NCBI RefSeq assembly: GCF_015355765.1
Contig: NZ_JACWNA010000018.1
Location: 1-64,000, forward strand
Origin: Actinomyces haliotis
GTDB taxonomy: Bacteria; Actinomycetota; Actinomycetes; Actinomycetales; Actinomycetaceae
Direction: 5' to 3'
Length of the DNA stretch: 64,000 bases
Part shown: positions 54,108 to 63,117 of the stretch, piece after piece
Layout of the letters: every line of letters starts with the position of its first letter
Position numbering within the stretch: the first letter of the stretch is position 1
Notes under the pieces: generated by a model
What the model saw: only the letters and a program-made list of their open reading frames with translations
Database searches by the model: none
Told to the model about the DNA's origin: nothing
Translations under genes and position numbers: made by a program

Positions 54108-54665
54108 ATGATCGACGACGTCATGCTCGAGGCCGAGGAGAAGATGGAGTCCGCCCTCGAGGCGGCCAAGCGTGAGCTCGCCTCCATCCGCACCGGCCGC
54201 GCCAACCCCGCCATGTTCAACGGCATCATGGTCGACTATTACGGCGCCCCCACCCCGCTCCAGCAGCTCGCCTCGCTCACCATCCCCGAGGCCCGCACCG
54301 TCATCGTGAGCCCCTTCGACCGCGGCGCGATGAAGCAGATCACGAGCGCCATCCGCGAGTCCGACCTCGGCGTCAACCCCACCGACGACGGCAACATCAT
54401 CCGCGTCACCCTGCCCGCCCTCACCGAGGAGCGCCGCAAGGACTACGTCAAGCTCGCCAAGTCCCGCGCCGAGGAGTCGCGCGTCCAGGTCCGCGGCGTC
54501 CGCGGCAAGGCCAAGAAGGAGCTCGAGGCCATCAAGAAGGACGGCGAGGCCGGCGAGGACGACGTCAAGCGCGCCGAGGGCGACCTCGAGGCCCTCACCA
54601 AGCGCTTCGTCGAGCAGGTCGACGCCGCCCTCGAGGCCAAGGAGAAGGAGCTCCTCGAGGTCTGA
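54108..54665 (+). CDS. frr: Ribosome recycling factor
   Basis: 185 aa, exactly the usual length. Family features: KMESALEAAKRELASIRTGR and NPAMFNGIMVDYYGAPTPL, then the IRVTLPALTEERRKDYVK region and the C-terminal helix. With EF-G it splits post-termination ribosomes. ATG 54108 has GGAAAGG. Confidence 0.97.
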   Translation: MIDDVMLEAEEKMESALEAAKRELASIRTGRANPAMFNGIMVDYYGAPTPLQQLASLTIPEARTVIVSPFDRGAMKQITSAIRESDLGVNPTDDGNIIRVTLPALTEERRKDYVKLAKSRAEESRVQVRGVRGKAKKELEAIKKDGEAGEDDVKRAEGDLEALTKRFVEQVDAALEAKEKELLEV

Positions 54666-54677
54666 GCCCACGACGAG

Positions 54678-54706
54678 GCGGGCTGCCCCAGCACGGGGCG
54701 GCCCGC
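54678..54706. terminator. Terminator after frr
   Basis: GCGGGCTGCCCC / GGGGCGGCCCGC, a 12-bp stem with one mismatch and a 5-nt loop. Confidence 0.75.
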
Positions 54707-54818
54707 CGCGACCGTGACACCGCCGGCCCGGACGGCGTCCGAGCCGGCGCCGACCAGGCCCCACCAGACCGGGCGCCCCAGCGGGCGCCGCCCCCGAGGA
54801 AGCAGGCACCAGCCTCCC

Positions 54819-55760
54819 GTGAGCCTCCTGAGCACGCTCCTGACCCCGCCGCCGACGCGCAACCACGTCCCCCTGCCCTCCACCGGGCGAGCGGGCCGCA
54901 ACCTGCCCGCCGCCGTCGGGGTCGCCGTCGTCCTCATCGGGACCGTCCTCGCCTCCCTCGTCTTCAACAAGATCGTCTTCGTCGGCGTCGTCGTCCTCGC
55001 CGTCTGCGGCGCCCTGTGGGAGCTCGCCGGCGCCTTCGCCCGCAAGGACATCCGCCTCCCGCTGCCGCCCCTGTGGCTCGGCACCCTCGGCATCGCCGTG
55101 TGCGCCTGGCGCGTCGGGGCCGAGGCGGCGCTCGGCGCCTACCTCGCCACCGCCGGCGCCTGCGTCCTGTGGGCCTTCCTCGAGCAGGCCGAGACCGAGG
55201 CCGGGACCGCCCTCGAGCGCGCCGACCACGACGGCGTCCCGCGCACGAGCACGCACGACGCGGTCCGCCGCTCGCGCTCCGTGGCCGCCTCCGCGGCCGT
55301 CCTCGCCGCCACGTACCTGCCCTTCCTCGCGGGCTTCGCCGTCCTCATCACCGCCCAGGACCAGGGCGTCGGCAAGACGCTCATGCTCATCGCCCTGCCT
55401 GTCGCCAACGACACGGGCGGCTGGCTCGCCGGCATCACCTTCGGCAAGCACCCCATGGCGCCCTCCGTCTCACCGAAGAAGTCCTGGGAGGGCTTCGCCG
55501 GCTCCGTGGTGGCCGCCGTCCTCGCCGGGGTCCTGTGCCTGTGGGGGCTCGGCGGACCCGTGTGGGCCGGGGCCCTGCTCGGCGCCTGCACGGTCGTCGT
55601 CTCCACGCTGGGCGACCTGGGGGAGTCCCTCCTCAAGCGCGACCTCGGCCTCAAGGACATGGGCACGCTCCTGCCGGGCCACGGTGGGCTCATGGACCGA
55701 CTCGACTCCATCCTCGTGGCCGCGCCCCTCGTCTACCTTTTCACGCTCATCGTCTGGTGA
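54819..55760 (+). CDS. cdsA: Phosphatidate cytidylyltransferase
   Basis: 313 aa with about eight membrane segments. The CdsA signature is complete: SPKKSWEGFAGS, then LGDLGESLLKRDLGLKDMG and LLPGHGGLMDRLDS. It makes CDP-diacylglycerol for phospholipid synthesis. The start is uncertain: GTG 54819 gives a normal N-terminus, while in-frame GTG 54714 would add 35 Pro/Arg-rich residues; neither has a convincing Shine-Dalgarno sequence. Confidence 0.93.
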   Translation: MSLLSTLLTPPPTRNHVPLPSTGRAGRNLPAAVGVAVVLIGTVLASLVFNKIVFVGVVVLAVCGALWELAGAFARKDIRLPLPPLWLGTLGIAVCAWRVGAEAALGAYLATAGACVLWAFLEQAETEAGTALERADHDGVPRTSTHDAVRRSRSVAASAAVLAATYLPFLAGFAVLITAQDQGVGKTLMLIALPVANDTGGWLAGITFGKHPMAPSVSPKKSWEGFAGSVVAAVLAGVLCLWGLGGPVWAGALLGACTVVVSTLGDLGESLLKRDLGLKDMGTLLPGHGGLMDRLDSILVAAPLVYLFTLIVW

Positions 55761-55908
55761 GCCGCCGGACCGAACGACGTCGGCCCGACCCGGCGCCTGC
55801 CGGCCAGCAGTGCTGACCGCGTGAGCGGAGGCCGCGGACGGAGGAACGGCCCCGGCCCTGTCCGCACACGGCGGAGCGCGCCGCCTGGGTCGCCGCCGCC
55901 GCTCGCAC

Positions 55909-55914
55909 TAGAGT
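55909..55914 (+). promoter_or_regulatory. -10 box of rlmN
   Basis: TAGAGT, 45 nt before GTG 55960. Confidence 0.45.
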
Positions 55915-55959
55915 GCGCAGCAGCGCCAGAACCGCCCACCCGAGAGGACCGCAGGCTCC

Positions 55960-57240
55960 GTGAGCACCCCCAACGACCGCACTCGCCGCGCACCGCGCCG
56001 CCCCGAGCCCGTCGCCCTCCGGCGCGGGCCCGTCGGCCCCGTCCCCGGCGAGGTCCAGGTGCTCCCCACCGACCAGCCGCCCGAGGGCGCCACCAGCCCC
56101 GACGCGCGCCCCCGCCTCTCCTTCGCCGTCCCGCCGGCCCGTGGCAAGGCCCCCAAGCACCTCGCCGACTACGAACTCGCCGGCCGCAAGAAGGCCCTCA
56201 AGGACGCCGGGCTCCAGCCCTTCCGCGCCGACCAGCTCTCCCGCCACTACTTCACGCGCTTCACCCGCGACGCCGAGGACATGACCGACCTCCCCGCCGG
56301 CCAGCGCGAGCAGCTCGCCACCGAGCTCCTCCCCGAGCTCATCCACGAGGTCCGCGCCCTGCGGGCAGACGGCGGACGCACCATCAAGCACCTGTGGGAG
56401 CTCCACGACGGCGTCCGCGTCGAGTCCGTCCTCATGCGCTACAAGGACCGCACCACCCTGTGCGTCTCCTCCCAGGCCGGCTGCGGCATGGCGTGCCCCT
56501 TCTGCGCCACCGGCCAGATGGGGCTGACCCGCAACCTGTCGACCGCGGAGATCGTCGAGCAGGTCCGCTACGCCGCCCAGGCCTCCGAGCGCGGGGACCT
56601 CACCGGTGGGCCCGCGCGCCTGTCCAACGTCGTCTTCATGGGCATGGGTGAGCCGATGATCAACTACAAGAACGTCGTCGGAGCGCTTCACCGCATGATC
56701 GACCCCGCCCCGGAGGGCTTTGGCCTCTCCGCCCGCGGCATCACCGTCTCCACCGTCGGCCTCGTGCCCCTCATCCGGAGGCTCGCGGGGGAGGGACTGC
56801 CGGTCACCCTGGCTGTCTCCCTCCACGCCCCCGACGACGAGCTGCGCGACGAGCTCATCCCGATCAACTCCAAGTGGAAGGTCGGCGAGCTCCTCGACGC
56901 CGCCCACGACTACTACGAGACCACCGGCCGGCGCGTGTCCATCGAGTACGCCCTCATCAAGGACATGAACGACCACGCCTGGCGCGCCCAGCGCCTCGCC
57001 GACGAGCTCAACGCCCGCGGCCACGGCTGGGCCCACGTCAACCCCATCCCGCTCAACCCGACGCCGGGCTCCATCTGGACCTGCTCCACGCAGGAGGCGC
57101 AGGACGAGTTCGTCGAGACCCTGCGCCGGGCCGGCATCACGACCACCGTGCGCGACACCCGCGGAAGCGACATCGACGGCGCCTGCGGCCAGCTGGCCAC
57201 CGAGGTGCTCAACCAGGAGAGAGGCAGGGCCAAGGCGTGA
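55960..57240 (+). CDS. rlmN: 23S rRNA (adenine2503-C2)-methyltransferase RlmN
   Basis: 426 aa, a little longer than usual owing to a ~65-residue Pro/Arg-rich N-terminus. The radical-SAM cluster is CGMACPFC with Cys175, Cys179 and Cys182. [16 protein letters not shown] and PINPWN-like [12 protein letters not shown] follow. The protein ends near a [12 protein letters not shown] motif, whose cysteine is the methyl-carrying residue. It methylates A2503 of 23S rRNA and A37 of some tRNAs. Confidence 0.96.
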   Translation: MSTPNDRTRRAPRRPEPVALRRGPVGPVPGEVQVLPTDQPPEGATSPDARPRLSFAVPPARGKAPKHLADYELAGRKKALKDAGLQPFRADQLSRHYFTRFTRDAEDMTDLPAGQREQLATELLPELIHEVRALRADGGRTIKHLWELHDGVRVESVLMRYKDRTTLCVSSQAGCGMACPFCATGQMGLTRNLSTAEIVEQVRYAAQASERGDLTGGPARLSNVVFMGMGEPMINYKNVVGALHRMIDPAPEGFGLSARGITVSTVGLVPLIRRLAGEGLPVTLAVSLHAPDDELRDELIPINSKWKVGELLDAAHDYYETTGRRVSIEYALIKDMNDHAWRAQRLADELNARGHGWAHVNPIPLNPTPGSIWTCSTQEAQDEFVETLRRAGITTTVRDTRGSDIDGACGQLATEVLNQERGRAKA

Positions 57241-57803
57241 GCAGTACGAAGCGCGGCTCCGAGGAGATGTTCCCCAAGGTCGGCCACCTGCGGCGCGGCT
57301 ACCGCCCCGAGCAGGTCGACGTCTACTTCACGACCGCCCGGGGCATCTACGACGACGGTGAGATCGACGAGATGGACTCCGAGGGCGTGCGCGCCGTCGC
57401 CTTCGACGTCGTCCGCGGCGGCTACCAGCCCGACGCCGTCGACGCCGCCCTCGACCGGCTCGAGTCCGCCTTCCTCCAGCGGCGCCGCTCCGAGTACGTC
57501 GCCGAGAAGGGCCGTGAGGCCTGGATGGACGAGGTCCAGGAGCTCGCCACCACGCTCTACCCGCGCCTCCTGCGCCCCGAGGGGGAGCGCTTCGCTCCCG
57601 CCGAGAAGCAGGGCTACCTCAAGGAGGACGTGGACGCCCTCATGGACCGCGTCTCCGCCTACTTCGACGACGACAAGGCCCTGGCCTCCACCGAGGTCCG
57701 GGGCGCGACCTTCCGCGCGGCCCGCCGCGAGAAGGCCTACGACGAGCCCAGCGTGGACCGCTACCTCGCCCGCGTCGTCGAGGTCCTCCTCTCCGTCGAG
57801 TGA
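57237..57803 (+). CDS. DivIVA-domain repeat protein
   Basis: 188 aa. Short DivIVA-like motifs (G-Y-x-x-x-x-V-D) occur four times: [46 protein letters not shown] and [20 protein letters not shown]. There is no long coiled coil as in true DivIVA/Wag31. GTG overlaps the rlmN stop. It may bind membrane or act in polar growth; function not established. Confidence 0.88.
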   Translation: MSSTKRGSEEMFPKVGHLRRGYRPEQVDVYFTTARGIYDDGEIDEMDSEGVRAVAFDVVRGGYQPDAVDAALDRLESAFLQRRRSEYVAEKGREAWMDEVQELATTLYPRLLRPEGERFAPAEKQGYLKEDVDALMDRVSAYFDDDKALASTEVRGATFRAARREKAYDEPSVDRYLARVVEVLLSVE

Positions 57804-57881
57804 CCCGCCCGCGGCCCGCGTCGCGGGCCGCCCGACGACCACCCGACGACCGGTCCGCAGCCGGATGACACAGGAGGCCAC

Positions 57882-59201
57882 GTGCCCACAGCCCTCGCCT
57901 ACGCCCTCGGGGTCCTCATCCTCATCGTGGGGATCGGGCTGTCCGTCGCCCTCCACGAGCTCGGGCACATGCTGCCCGCCAAGCGCTTCGGCGTGAAGGT
58001 CCCCGAGTACTTCATCGGCTTCGGCCCCCATCTCTGGTCCACGACCCGCGGAGGCACCGAGTACGGCGTCAAGGCGATCTGGCTCGGCGGGTACTGCCGC
58101 CTGCTCGGCATGATCCCGCCCGCGCCTCCCGGGCGCGTCGACAAGCCCGGCTCCCTCATCGCCCAGGCCCGCGAGGAGTCCCTCGCCGAGCTCGCGCCCG
58201 ACGAGCAGGACCGGGCCTTCTACCGCCTCACCGTGCCGCGCAAGCTCGCCGTCATGGCCGGCGGCATCCTCACGAACCTCGCTCTCGGCGTCATCCTGCT
58301 CGCGGTCGCGCTCGGCGTCGTCGGCCAGCCCGCCTACACCTCCACCGTCGCGAGCGTCGCGAGCTGCGTCTCCTCCGACGTCGACGCCGGGAAGGCCTGC
58401 ACGAGCTCCGACCCCGCCTCCCCGGCCTCCGCCGCCGGCCTGCGCGTCGGCGACGAGATCGTCTCCTGGAACGGCACCGCCACGAGCACCTGGACCGAGG
58501 TCCAGGACGCCATCGTCGCCGGAGGGACCGTCCCCGCCACCGTCGTCGTCGAGCGTGACGGCGAGGACCTGACCCTCACCGTCACCGCCGTCGAGGTCGA
58601 GCGCACCGTGTACACGGACTCCGGGGACGTCAAGAAGGACGCCGACGGCCGCACCGTCACCGGGAAGCGCCCCTACGTCGGCATCGGCCCCGAGCTCGGC
58701 ACCCAGCGCTCCTCCGCCGGGCAGATCGCCGGCGACGTCACCACCGCCGTCGGCCAGACCCTCGGCGCCATCGTCACGATCCCGTCCGGCCTCTACCACG
58801 CCGTCGCCGCCGGTCTCGGCCTCGAGGAGCGCAGCTCCCAGGGCCTCATCTCGCTCGTCGGGATGGGGCGCATCGCCGGCGAGGTGACGAGCGCCGGCAC
58901 CGGCTCGGGAGGCGGCACCATCCCCTTCTCGGCGCGCCTGTTCTCCATGCTGAGCCTCCTCGGCTCCCTCAACCTCGCGCTCTTCGCCTTCAACCTGGTC
59001 CCGCTCCTGCCGCTCGACGGCGGGCACATCGCGGGCGCCCTGTGGGAGGGAGCGCGTCGACGGATCGCGCGCCTCCGCGGCCGCCCCGACCCCGGCTACG
59101 TCGACGTCGCCCGCATGCTCCCCGTCGGCCAGGTCGTCCTCGTCCTCCTCATCAGCATGACCGTGGTCCTCGTCTGGGTGGACCTCGTCGCCCCCGTGTG
59201 A
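57882..59201 (+). CDS. rseP: RIP metalloprotease RseP (site-2 protease)
   Basis: 439 aa. Zinc motif HELGH at residues 25-29 in the first membrane segment, a PDZ domain at ~155-240 (SAAGLRVGDEIVSWNG) and the C-terminal zinc aspartate in PLLPLDGGHIAGAL. It cuts membrane-embedded anti-sigma factors and signal peptides. GTG 57882 has GGAGG 5 nt upstream. In many actinobacteria rseP lies between dxr and ispG; both are missing here (see findings). Confidence 0.95.
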   Translation: MPTALAYALGVLILIVGIGLSVALHELGHMLPAKRFGVKVPEYFIGFGPHLWSTTRGGTEYGVKAIWLGGYCRLLGMIPPAPPGRVDKPGSLIAQAREESLAELAPDEQDRAFYRLTVPRKLAVMAGGILTNLALGVILLAVALGVVGQPAYTSTVASVASCVSSDVDAGKACTSSDPASPASAAGLRVGDEIVSWNGTATSTWTEVQDAIVAGGTVPATVVVERDGEDLTLTVTAVEVERTVYTDSGDVKKDADGRTVTGKRPYVGIGPELGTQRSSAGQIAGDVTTAVGQTLGAIVTIPSGLYHAVAAGLGLEERSSQGLISLVGMGRIAGEVTSAGTGSGGGTIPFSARLFSMLSLLGSLNLALFAFNLVPLLPLDGGHIAGALWEGARRRIARLRGRPDPGYVDVARMLPVGQVVLVLLISMTVVLVWVDLVAPV

Positions 59202-60175
59202 ACCGGCCCGCCGTGCGCCTCCTGCCCCACCCGGTCACGCCCGTGAGCCCCGAGCACGTCTCAGGGCTCCTCTCCCTGACCGACCTCGACCCGGTCGGCG
59301 GCCTCGCCCTCGCCCACCAGGTCTCGCGCTGGACCCGTTGGGGGCGCGGCGACGTCGTCGTCCTCGGACGCCCCGGCAGGCCCGACGGCGCGGCCTGGGC
59401 CACGGGCTCCCTCATGCCCTTCGGCCTCGCGCCCCGGCCCCGGCTCGGGCACGACGGCGCGGACAGGGGACAGCTGCGCGCACTCGCGGCGCACGCCCGC
59501 GCGCGGCTCACCCGCCAGGGCTCCGTCTCCGGACCCGCGCAGGACGTCGAGGCCGTCTGGCCCGAGCTCGTCGCCATCGGTCAGGCGTCCCGTGAGGAGC
59601 GGTGGGTCCAGCCCCTCCTCGTCGCCCCCTTCCCGCCCGAGGGGCTCGCCGACGGCGTCGTCCGGGCGCGCCCCGCCGCGCGCTGGGCCGCCGAGGGCCT
59701 GCGCGCCGCCCGCGGCGAGGAGACCGGTCTCGTGCTGCCCGCCTCCGTCGCCATGTTCGTCGGCGAGCTCGGCTACGACCCGACGGCCTCGGGCGGCTCC
59801 TACGCCCGGCACGTCGAGGGGCTCGTCGCCATGGGTCGCTCCTACGTCCTCCTCGACGACGGCACTGGCCGCCCGCCCGTGCCGGGAGGCCCGGTCGAGG
59901 CGGCCTTCAAGGCCGACGTCGGCGCGATGCGGCGCGGCGAGGGCGGTCGCCCCGGCGTCGCCCAGCTCACCGGCGTGTGGACCCGCGACGACCTGCGCGG
60001 ACGCGGGGTCGCGACGGCGGCGCTCGCCACCACCGTGGACCGCGTGCGCGCCGAGCACCTGGGCCCCGACGGGATCGTCAGCCTCTACGTCAACGACTTC
60101 AACACACCCGCGATCGGCCTGTACTCCGGCCTCGGCTTCGAGCGCGTCGGGACCTACGCGACGGTGCTCCTGTAA
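59198..60175 (+). CDS. GNAT acetyltransferase with DUF4081 domain
   Basis: 325 aa. The N-terminal DUF4081 part (~1-125) is followed by a GNAT domain with the acetyl-CoA loop TGVWTRDDLRGRGVATAALA near residue 262 and a late LYVNDFNTPAIGLYSGLGFE. GTG overlaps the rseP stop (GTGA). In mycobacteria the homologous gene follows ispG, so its direct contact with rseP here marks a missing gene. Substrate unknown. Confidence 0.9.
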   Translation: MNRPAVRLLPHPVTPVSPEHVSGLLSLTDLDPVGGLALAHQVSRWTRWGRGDVVVLGRPGRPDGAAWATGSLMPFGLAPRPRLGHDGADRGQLRALAAHARARLTRQGSVSGPAQDVEAVWPELVAIGQASREERWVQPLLVAPFPPEGLADGVVRARPAARWAAEGLRAARGEETGLVLPASVAMFVGELGYDPTASGGSYARHVEGLVAMGRSYVLLDDGTGRPPVPGGPVEAAFKADVGAMRRGEGGRPGVAQLTGVWTRDDLRGRGVATAALATTVDRVRAEHLGPDGIVSLYVNDFNTPAIGLYSGLGFERVGTYATVLL

Positions 60176-60250
60176 GCACCGGGCGCAGCGCCTGCTGAGC
60201 GCCCGCTGAGCGGTCCGCGCCTCAGCCCACGCGCCGCGCCTCCTCGGGCG

Positions 60251-62956
60251 TCAGCCCAGGCCCGCGAGGATCGCCCGCGCCGTCTCCTCGTTCATGCGCT
60301 CCGCGTGCCGCAGCCCCTCGGCCACGGCCTCGATCCGGGCGCCGGTCGCCCCGACGGCCATGGCGAGGGCGCGCGCCTGCAGGTTCATGTGCCCGCGCTG
60401 GATCCCGTCGGTGACGAGCGCTCGCACGGCGGTGAGGTTCTGGGCCAGGCCCGTCGCCGCGGCCACGCGCGCGAGATCGACGGCGGAGTCCGCGCCGAGC
60501 AGGCCGAGGGCGGCGCGAGCCTCGGGCAGCGCCCGGGAGGAGCCGCCCACGGTCGCCATCGGCAGCGGCAGCGTCATCTCGCCGTGCAGCACGACGCCGC
60601 CGTCCTCTCCGGTCCGCGTCGACCACTGCGACAGGCCGCGGTAGCGGCCGTCACGTGCCGCCCAGGCGTGGCAGCCCGCCTCGATCGCCCGGGTGTCGTT
60701 CCCGACGGCGAGGACGACTGCGTGGACGCCGTTCATGACGCCCTTGTTGTGGGTGACGGCGCGGTGCACGTCCACCTGGGCGAGGTCGGAGGCCAGGGCG
60801 ATCCTGCGGGCCTGCTCGGCGCCCAGGCCCTCGAGGACGGCACGGCCCTCGGCGGAGTTCGCGGAGGGACCGCTCTCGGCGCCGACGCCCGCCGCGGCGG
60901 CGTCGCGTCGGGAGACGAGCAGGTGCGCGGGCACGTCGCAGGACACGGTTACGAGGGACTCCGTGGCGTCGTTGGAGATGATCGCCATGAGCACCTCCTC
61001 ACGGGGCAGCCGCTCGCGCAGGAGGGCGGCGACCGCCTCGGCGATCGCGTCGACGATGTTCGCGCCCTGGGCGTCTCGGACGTCGACGAGGAGGTCGAGG
61101 CAGACGAACGAGCGGGCGCGCGGTCCGTCTCCGTCGTCGTCGGAGCCACTGCCGTCCGGGCCCACTGGGCCGGCGACCTCCCGGACGCGTACGTCGCGCA
61201 GCCCGCCGCCCCGCTTGAGGATCGAGGGGTAGGCCTTGGCGGCCGCCTCGTCGATCTCGGGGCCCAGCGCGGAGATCGTCCGCGGCAGGTCGGCGGCGAC
61301 CGGGTTGACGAGCACGACCTGCCCGATCATGAGACGGCCGGGGACCTGCGTGCGGAAGCCCCCGGCGCCGCGGACGATGCGCGCGCCGTTCGAGGCGGCG
61401 GCGACGACGCTCGCCTCCTCGGTGGTCATCGGCACGGTCCACGAGCGGCCGTCGACGACGAGCCCCGGCAGCACGCCGAGCGGCAGGTGCGTCTGGCCGA
61501 CCTGGTTCTCGATGAGGCCGGCGGCCGTGTCAGGGGCGAGGCCGAGCGGCGAGGCGAGGACCTCGGCGTCGGCGGGGGAGAGGACGCCGTCGTCGACGAG
61601 CCGCTCGCGGCGCCCGGCGGGGCTGAGCCGGTAGAAGGGGACGGAGGTGCCACCCGACGGGGCGGTGGTGGAGGTCGAGGCCTCCGCAGCGGCACTCTCC
61701 TTACCGAGACCCGCAGGTCGTTCCAGGAGGGCGGCGAGCCCGAGGCCGCCGCCGACGCACAGGGAGGCGACGCCGCGGGACTCACCCTCGCGCACCATCC
61801 GGTGAGCCAGGGTGACGAGGAGGCGGACGCCGGTCGAGCCGAGGGGGTGCCCCAGGGCGATGGCCCCGCCGTCGGGGTTGACGCGTGCCGGGTCGAGGCC
61901 GAGCTCGCGGGTGGCCGCCACTGTCGTCACGGCGAAGGCCTCGTTGATCTCCCAGGAGTCCACGTCGCCGACAGCGTGCCCGGTTCGCTCCAGGAGCGCC
62001 GGGATGGCGAAGCGCGGCGCGATGCCCATGACCGCCGGGTCGATGGCGATCTCCTCGTAGTCGGTGAGCCGGGCCAGGACCGGCAGACCGTGCGCTCGTG
62101 CGTACGCCGCGGAGGCCAGGACGACGGCGGAGGCGCCGTCCGTGACGGGCGAGGCGTTGGCCGCGGTGACGACGCCGTCCTCGGAGAAGACGGGGGACAG
62201 AGCGGCGATGCCCTCGGCGGTCGAGCCGCCTCGGATGGGCTCGTCGGCCGTCATGACGGTGCCGTTGGTGAGCGCGACCGGCACGATCTCCGCGTCGAAG
62301 ACGCCGTCCTCGGTGGCGGCGGCGGCCCGCTGCTGGGAGACGAGCGCCCACGCGTCCTGAGAGGCCCGGTCGACGCCCCACCGCTGCGACACCTCCTCGG
62401 CGGTGAGCCCCATCGGCGTGCCCGTGAAGGCGTCCTCGAGGGCGTCCGTCATGAGCGACGGACGGGGCTCGCCGTAGGAGCGGGTCCCGTCGTCGTAGGC
62501 GGAAACGAGGGGCGCCCGGGTCATCGACTCCGTGCCCGCCGCGACGACGACCTCGGCGCGCCCGAGCTGGATGAGCTGGGCGCCGAGCACGACGGCCTTC
62601 AGGCCCGAGCCGCACACCTCGTTCACGGTGGTGGCCGGGACATCGTGCGCCAGCCCAGCGCCCAGGCTAACCTGCCGGGCGACGTTCTGCCCCGAGCCCG
62701 CCTGGATGACGTTGCCGACGACGACCTGGGCGACGTCCTCGCGCACGCTCGGCACGGCGTCGAGCGCCCCGCGGACGGCGAGGACCCCGAGGTCCACGGC
62801 GCTGCGATCGGCCAGGGCCCCGCGGCGCCTCCCCATCGGTGTGCGCACGGCCGCCACGAGGACGACGTCGTCGTCCGCCAGCGGTACCGGTGCCGGAGCG
62901 GAGCCGCTGGTCAGGGCCCCGTCCTCGGCTCCCTGAGCGGTGCGTGCGTCGTTCAT
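60251..62956 (-). CDS. mvaE: MvaE: acetyl-CoA acetyltransferase fused to HMG-CoA reductase
   Basis: 901 aa. Residues ~25-430 are a thiolase: nucleophile Cys115 (NEVCGSGLKAV), then NEAFAVTT, GGAIALGHPLG and SLCVGGGLG. Residues ~450-901 are HMG-CoA reductase: ENQVGQTHLPLG, DAQGANIVDAI, the catalytic lysine in VTHNKGVMNG, and AVGNDTRAIEAG followed by ATVGGSS. This fusion condenses two acetyl-CoA and later reduces HMG-CoA to mevalonate; it is best known from enterococci and other lactic acid bacteria. ATG 62956 has a GGGGGA site. It diverges from mvaS over a shared 161-bp promoter region. Confidence 0.95.
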   Translation of the reverse strand: MNDARTAQGAEDGALTSGSAPAPVPLADDDVVLVAAVRTPMGRRRGALADRSAVDLGVLAVRGALDAVPSVREDVAQVVVGNVIQAGSGQNVARQVSLGAGLAHDVPATTVNEVCGSGLKAVVLGAQLIQLGRAEVVVAAGTESMTRAPLVSAYDDGTRSYGEPRPSLMTDALEDAFTGTPMGLTAEEVSQRWGVDRASQDAWALVSQQRAAAATEDGVFDAEIVPVALTNGTVMTADEPIRGGSTAEGIAALSPVFSEDGVVTAANASPVTDGASAVVLASAAYARAHGLPVLARLTDYEEIAIDPAVMGIAPRFAIPALLERTGHAVGDVDSWEINEAFAVTTVAATRELGLDPARVNPDGGAIALGHPLGSTGVRLLVTLAHRMVREGESRGVASLCVGGGLGLAALLERPAGLGKESAAAEASTSTTAPSGGTSVPFYRLSPAGRRERLVDDGVLSPADAEVLASPLGLAPDTAAGLIENQVGQTHLPLGVLPGLVVDGRSWTVPMTTEEASVVAAASNGARIVRGAGGFRTQVPGRLMIGQVVLVNPVAADLPRTISALGPEIDEAAAKAYPSILKRGGGLRDVRVREVAGPVGPDGSGSDDDGDGPRARSFVCLDLLVDVRDAQGANIVDAIAEAVAALLRERLPREEVLMAIISNDATESLVTVSCDVPAHLLVSRRDAAAAGVGAESGPSANSAEGRAVLEGLGAEQARRIALASDLAQVDVHRAVTHNKGVMNGVHAVVLAVGNDTRAIEAGCHAWAARDGRYRGLSQWSTRTGEDGGVVLHGEMTLPLPMATVGGSSRALPEARAALGLLGADSAVDLARVAAATGLAQNLTAVRALVTDGIQRGHMNLQARALAMAVGATGARIEAVAEGLRHAERMNEETARAILAGLG

Positions 62957-62970
62957 GGCGTCCCCCGTCC

Positions 62971-63000
62971 TGAGAAGATATCCGGCGTAGTCTAGGGCAC
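62971..63000. promoter_or_regulatory. Overlapping divergent promoters of mvaE and mvaS
   Basis: TAGTCT (62988-62993) reads as a -10 for mvaS. On the other strand, TATCTT (62975-62980) and TAGACT (62989-62994) are -10 candidates for mvaE. The close overlap implies coordinated or mutually exclusive use. Confidence 0.45.
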
Positions 63001-63117
63001 TCGGACCACCCGGGTCCGCCCCGCCGCGAGACTCGCGGCGGTGCCCGCACACCGGTCCCCGGAACGCTCCGACGACGGCGCGGACCCGGGGGCGACGCCA
63101 CACCACTGGAGGACCCC

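Noticed and set aside
60305-62995. An 896-codon plus-strand frame opposite mvaE
   Set aside because: It mirrors the codon pattern of mvaE. The minus-strand protein has complete catalytic motifs; the plus frame has none.
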